From Halisarca cf. caerulea (lineage: Eukaryota > Porifera > Demospongiae > Chondrillida > Halisarcidae), in NCBI GenBank assembly GCA_963170055.1, contig CAUJGJ010000214.1, forward strand, positions 26,001 through 90,000: a DNA stretch of 64,000 nt, written 5' to 3'. The notes beneath the pieces are model-generated. The model ran no database searches, was not told the origin of the DNA, and saw only the letters and a list, made by a program, of their open reading frames with translations. This document shows positions 62,301 to 64,000 of the stretch, piece by piece (positions within the stretch are counted from its first letter, which is position 1; each line of letters opens with the position of its first letter). Made by a program: the position numbers and the translations under genes.

Positions 62301-63181
62301 ATAGAGACAATAATTGGACTTCTGTTTGAGTCAGAAACATGAAACAATGTGTAAGTGTCAGGGTGAGAACATTCATCACAAGCTATATGATCAACAGTAT
62401 CACCTTCCACCGCGTGTACTGGTCTTGCCTTCCTTTTCACATACCCTGGGGTTTTCTTTGACTCATTCTTGGCAAAGCAAGCTTTCTGTATGTGGCCACG
62501 CTTGGAACAGTGATGACATGTGGCTTGTTTGAAAGGACACTCTCTGGGAAAATGTTTTCCTAGACACCTGTAGCAAAGATGTGTTGACCTTTGCTGAGTT
62601 GCATTAGTATCTACCGCTTTCTTCACTGTGAGAACACTAGAGGTACTTTTCTTCTGGCTCGATTGGATATCCCGTGTATCCCGTTCAGCTGCTGCAAACG
62701 CTTGACACATAGAAAAGGCTCTGTCGAAGGTTAGGTCCTCTTCAGCCAGCAAACGTCTTTGTAATGCTGTATTGCGTATCCCACAGACTAAGCGATCCCT
62801 CAACATTTCTGTTAAGGTAGCTCCAAAGTTGCAGTGATCAGAGATTTTCCGCAAGTCTGCCACAAAGTCAGCTATGGACTCTCCCTCCTTCTGCTGGCGT
62901 GTGTGAAAAGAATATCGCTGAACAATCACTGATGGCTTTGGGCTCTTGTGTTGTTGTACTAACTCTACTAGATTTTTGAAAGTCTTGCTGGATGGCTTAG
63001 CTGGAGCTGTTAGGTTCCTAATGAGTTGATAGGTGGTTGCACCACAGGCACTTAGCAGTACAGCCCGCTTCTTCTCGTCTCCTTCAACCTCGTTTGCAGT
63101 GAAGTACTCTTGTAGCCTCTCTGTATAAGACAGCCATTCCTCTTTGTCTTCGTTAAACTCTCCAAATGAGTGATGAGACAT
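59318..63181 (-). CDS. Ty3/gypsy gag-pol polyprotein, intact
   Basis: A single 1287-codon ORF with no stop. Gag spans about 1-200. Two zinc knuckles follow (C203, C206, H210, C215, one residue short in the middle spacing; then C222, C225, H230, C235). The aspartic protease has VDTGA at 305-309. Reverse transcriptase runs about 440-640 with FSKLDVAHAYLQL and YIDD at 588-591. RNase H has ECDAS (735-739) and YSDHKPL (802-808). Integrase has an HHCC zinc site (H956/H959, C989, C992), catalytic D1020, D1074 and E1110, and a GPY/F-like tail near 1207. No chromodomain is seen. The order RT-RNaseH-integrase is Ty3/gypsy; the tRNA-Ser primer site suggests the Mag lineage. The start is 37 nt inside the 5' LTR. 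It encodes all enzymes needed for copy-and-paste retrotransposition and looks functional. Confidence 0.95.
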   Translation of the reverse strand: MSHHSFGEFNEDKEEWLSYTERLQEYFTANEVEGDEKKRAVLLSACGATTYQLIRNLTAPAKPSSKTFKNLVELVQQHKSPKPSVIVQRYSFHTRQQKEGESIADFVADLRKISDHCNFGATLTEMLRDRLVCGIRNTALQRRLLAEEDLTFDRAFSMCQAFAAAERDTRDIQSSQKKSTSSVLTVKKAVDTNATQQRSTHLCYRCLGKHFPRECPFKQATCHHCSKRGHIQKACFAKNESKKTPGYVKRKARPVHAVEGDTVDHIACDECSHPDTYTLFHVSDSNRSPIIVSMLVQGIEIPMEVDTGAAVSLISEATYKKLLKETKPQLQPTNVILKTYTGQSIEALGQLSIDVQYGSQKADNIRLRVIKGDGPSLLGRDWLSMFRLNWKQLCLVKSITPNLDSILEAHAGMFRDELGKLNNQEVDIVVQPDSTPIFCRSRPVPHSLRAKVEEELLRLENEGVIQRVERADWAAPIVPVVKPDKSVRICGDYRMTVNKVAKLDSYPLPRIEDIFTSLAGGKHFSKLDVAHAYLQLPLKDSCKQYTTINTHKGLFQYLRLPFGVSAAPSIFQRTMETLLAGIPHVSVYIDDILVTGTSDEEHLQTLEQVLTRLESCGMRLKKSKCVFFAPSVKYLGHSITVEGLAPTDEKVQAVKEAPAPQNVGQLRSFLGMISYYNKFLPNLASQLAPLHKLLEKNRKWEWTTAQEEAFQTAKSNLTSECLLVHYDPLKELVLECDASPYGLGAVLSHPGSGGQLQPIAYASRSLAAAERNYSQLKREGLAIVWGVKKFHQYLYGRKFVIYSDHKPLQSILNPSRHISTMASARTQRWALTLSAYDYSLKYKSCSNLANADSLSRLPLPLVPDDVPMTGEALYLVDLLDNSPITSTSIRMWTEKDPTLSKVSTYVLQGWPSTVDDALRVYHHRRNELSVEDRCLLWGSRVVVPERGRRMVLQLLHEGHPGITRIKSLARSVVWWPGIDSAIEEAVKTCLSCQENAKSPPPASIHPWEWPSQPWSRIHIDYAGPFLGKMFLVVVDAHSKWIEVVSVPSATSSNTIKQLRAMFARYGLPQQIVSDNGTSFTSAEFHEFVKKNGIHHRTIAPYHPSSNGLAERAVQSFKRGLKKDDSEADVETKLARFLFHHRSTPTATGISPSELFLKRRIRTQLELLRPDLQERIRHQQQKTVDRYKAHSPPFEVDDPIFVRNYSSGPRWIPARIVSVSGSSNFDVESEDGRILHRHLDQIRRRCTSSHNVIDDDCLPNPPSPRSPPPLRRSTRTRHPPSRYQPSWN

Positions 63182-63201
63182 TCTTACAGAGGTTCTTTGA
63201 A

Positions 63202-63214
63202 ATCCTCGTCGCCA
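63202..63214 (-). other. Primer binding site, tRNA-Ser(GCU)-like
   Basis: On the - strand TGGCGACGAGGAT begins four bases after the 5' LTR. It is complementary to the 3' end, including CCA, of animal tRNA-Ser(GCU) as I recall it. Confidence 0.75.
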
Positions 63215-63218
63215 ATTC

Positions 63219-63421
63219 TGTTATATCTGAGCTCCAGCCAACACGACACTTATCAACATTAGTCAAATCTCATTGCAAGACCAAGCATGAAGACACTCAG
63301 AAGTTCTTAAATAGACAAGCAGATCACCATGGCAACAAGCAAGACTACCAACAGTTCAGAGTGACCAATGAAATCACACCATCACAATAAAGGTCAAACA
63401 TGAGGTCAATCACACATAACA
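63219..63421 (-). repeat. Retrotransposon 5' LTR
   Basis: 203 bp, ends TGTTAT and ATAACA, 202 of 203 bases identical to the other LTR. Drives - strand transcription. Confidence 0.95.
63307..63313 (-). promoter_or_regulatory. Candidate TATA element in 5' LTR
   Basis: TATTTAA on the - strand. An inverted CCAAT box (ATTGG) lies upstream. A plausible core promoter, by motif only. Confidence 0.4.
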
Positions 63422-63426
63422 AAAAC
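63422..63426. repeat. Target-site duplication AAAAC, right
   Basis: Matches 59098-59102. Confidence 0.9.
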
Positions 63427-64000
63427 GTCATACATACTATTTCTAACATTCCTACTTTGTAGCAATACCTCTTTTCTTGCTATATTCTATTCGGTATTAT
63501 TATTGAACGTTTGCCACAATGTTCGAAAACAGTTTCAGTGGAAAAGGCGGAAATCTAGATGGTGGCTTTTAAACCTTAAAGTGGGTTCAAAATAATCTTA
63601 AGAATAATATCTAAATTTTCACCGCGTATACATTTGAAATTCTATTCCTTGGCTGTTATGTGCAGCATTTTGTGGTTTTCAAGCCAGGCCAAGACAAGAA
63701 ATAGTGAGACATAACTTGAATGGAACAAGCAATCAAAAGTATACGCGGTGAAAATTTAGCTTTACCTCTTCGAAATCACTCCTCAAATTCCTGCAGTTAT
63801 GGACCACCATCTAGATCTCCGCATTTAACGAAGAAATTTGCCCCTTGAAGAAGGCTCTTCTCAAGGCCAAAGTCACATGATATCACGAGACAGAAGTTAA
63901 CGGAAGTTACAATACAATTAAAGCAAGGCCATTATTATCTTCGGTTTTTGAGGCAAATACTCTAGATCTAGTCAAGTTTTACACAGCATGCTCCTTTTGT
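63427..64000. repeat. Resumed CGCAGG-family MITE interior
   Basis: Phrases such as caatcaaaagtatacgcggtgaaaa match the interior of 26121-27475 in reverse. No gene. It runs off the window. Confidence 0.5.

Overview
The window is animal-like nuclear DNA, AT-rich and dominated by transposable elements. The evidence is GT-AG introns, a Ty3/gypsy retrotransposon, several cut-and-paste transposon families, and captured pieces of a RecQ-like helicase, a THAP zinc finger and a P2X7-type C-terminal domain. A marine invertebrate such as a sponge fits the style, but that assignment is a guess. There is no sign of a bacterial or phage genome.

The only host gene I can support runs on the + strand from at least 126 to 57935 and is open at both ends. 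I read fourteen exons by eye from splice sites and reading frame. All are phase 0 and together give 537 residues of mostly coiled-coil protein of unknown family. Introns are either very short (69-106 bp) or very long (4-12 kb). The long ones are built almost wholly from nested mobile elements.

Layout. 222-8536: intron with a TTAA-flanked MITE, GCATG-end and CGCAGG-end MITEs, and a MULE-like element carrying a RecQ helicase fragment (7714-8327). 8537-8993: three exons. 8994-24366: nested MITEs around two exons (15896, 20137). 24367-24645: two exons. 24646-30877: a 3.3-kb TTAA-flanked palindromic element, then minisatellite palindromes. 30878-31194: two exons. 31195-35299: a (CA)n/(GT)n and minisatellite inverted-repeat island. 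35300-35665: two exons. 35666-45270: a 1.2-kb repeat joined to a split DDE transposase (37249-38824), a TTAA element with THAP and P2X7-like fragments (40655-42038), and a pogo/Tigger-like remnant (42281-42835). 45271-45429: an exon. 45430-57785: more nested MITEs. 57786-57935: the last visible exon. 59103-63421: a complete, young Ty3/gypsy retrotransposon on the - strand, with 203-bp LTRs, PBS, PPT, a 1287-codon gag-pol ORF and a 5-bp target-site duplication.

Several insertions are proved from inside the window, because a related repeat elsewhere keeps the empty target site. This gives target rules per family: 9 bp for the MULE-like element, TTAA for several MITEs, 2 bp (TA, TG or AT) for the CGCAGG family, TA for a pogo-like MITE, and 4 bp for a small foldback family.
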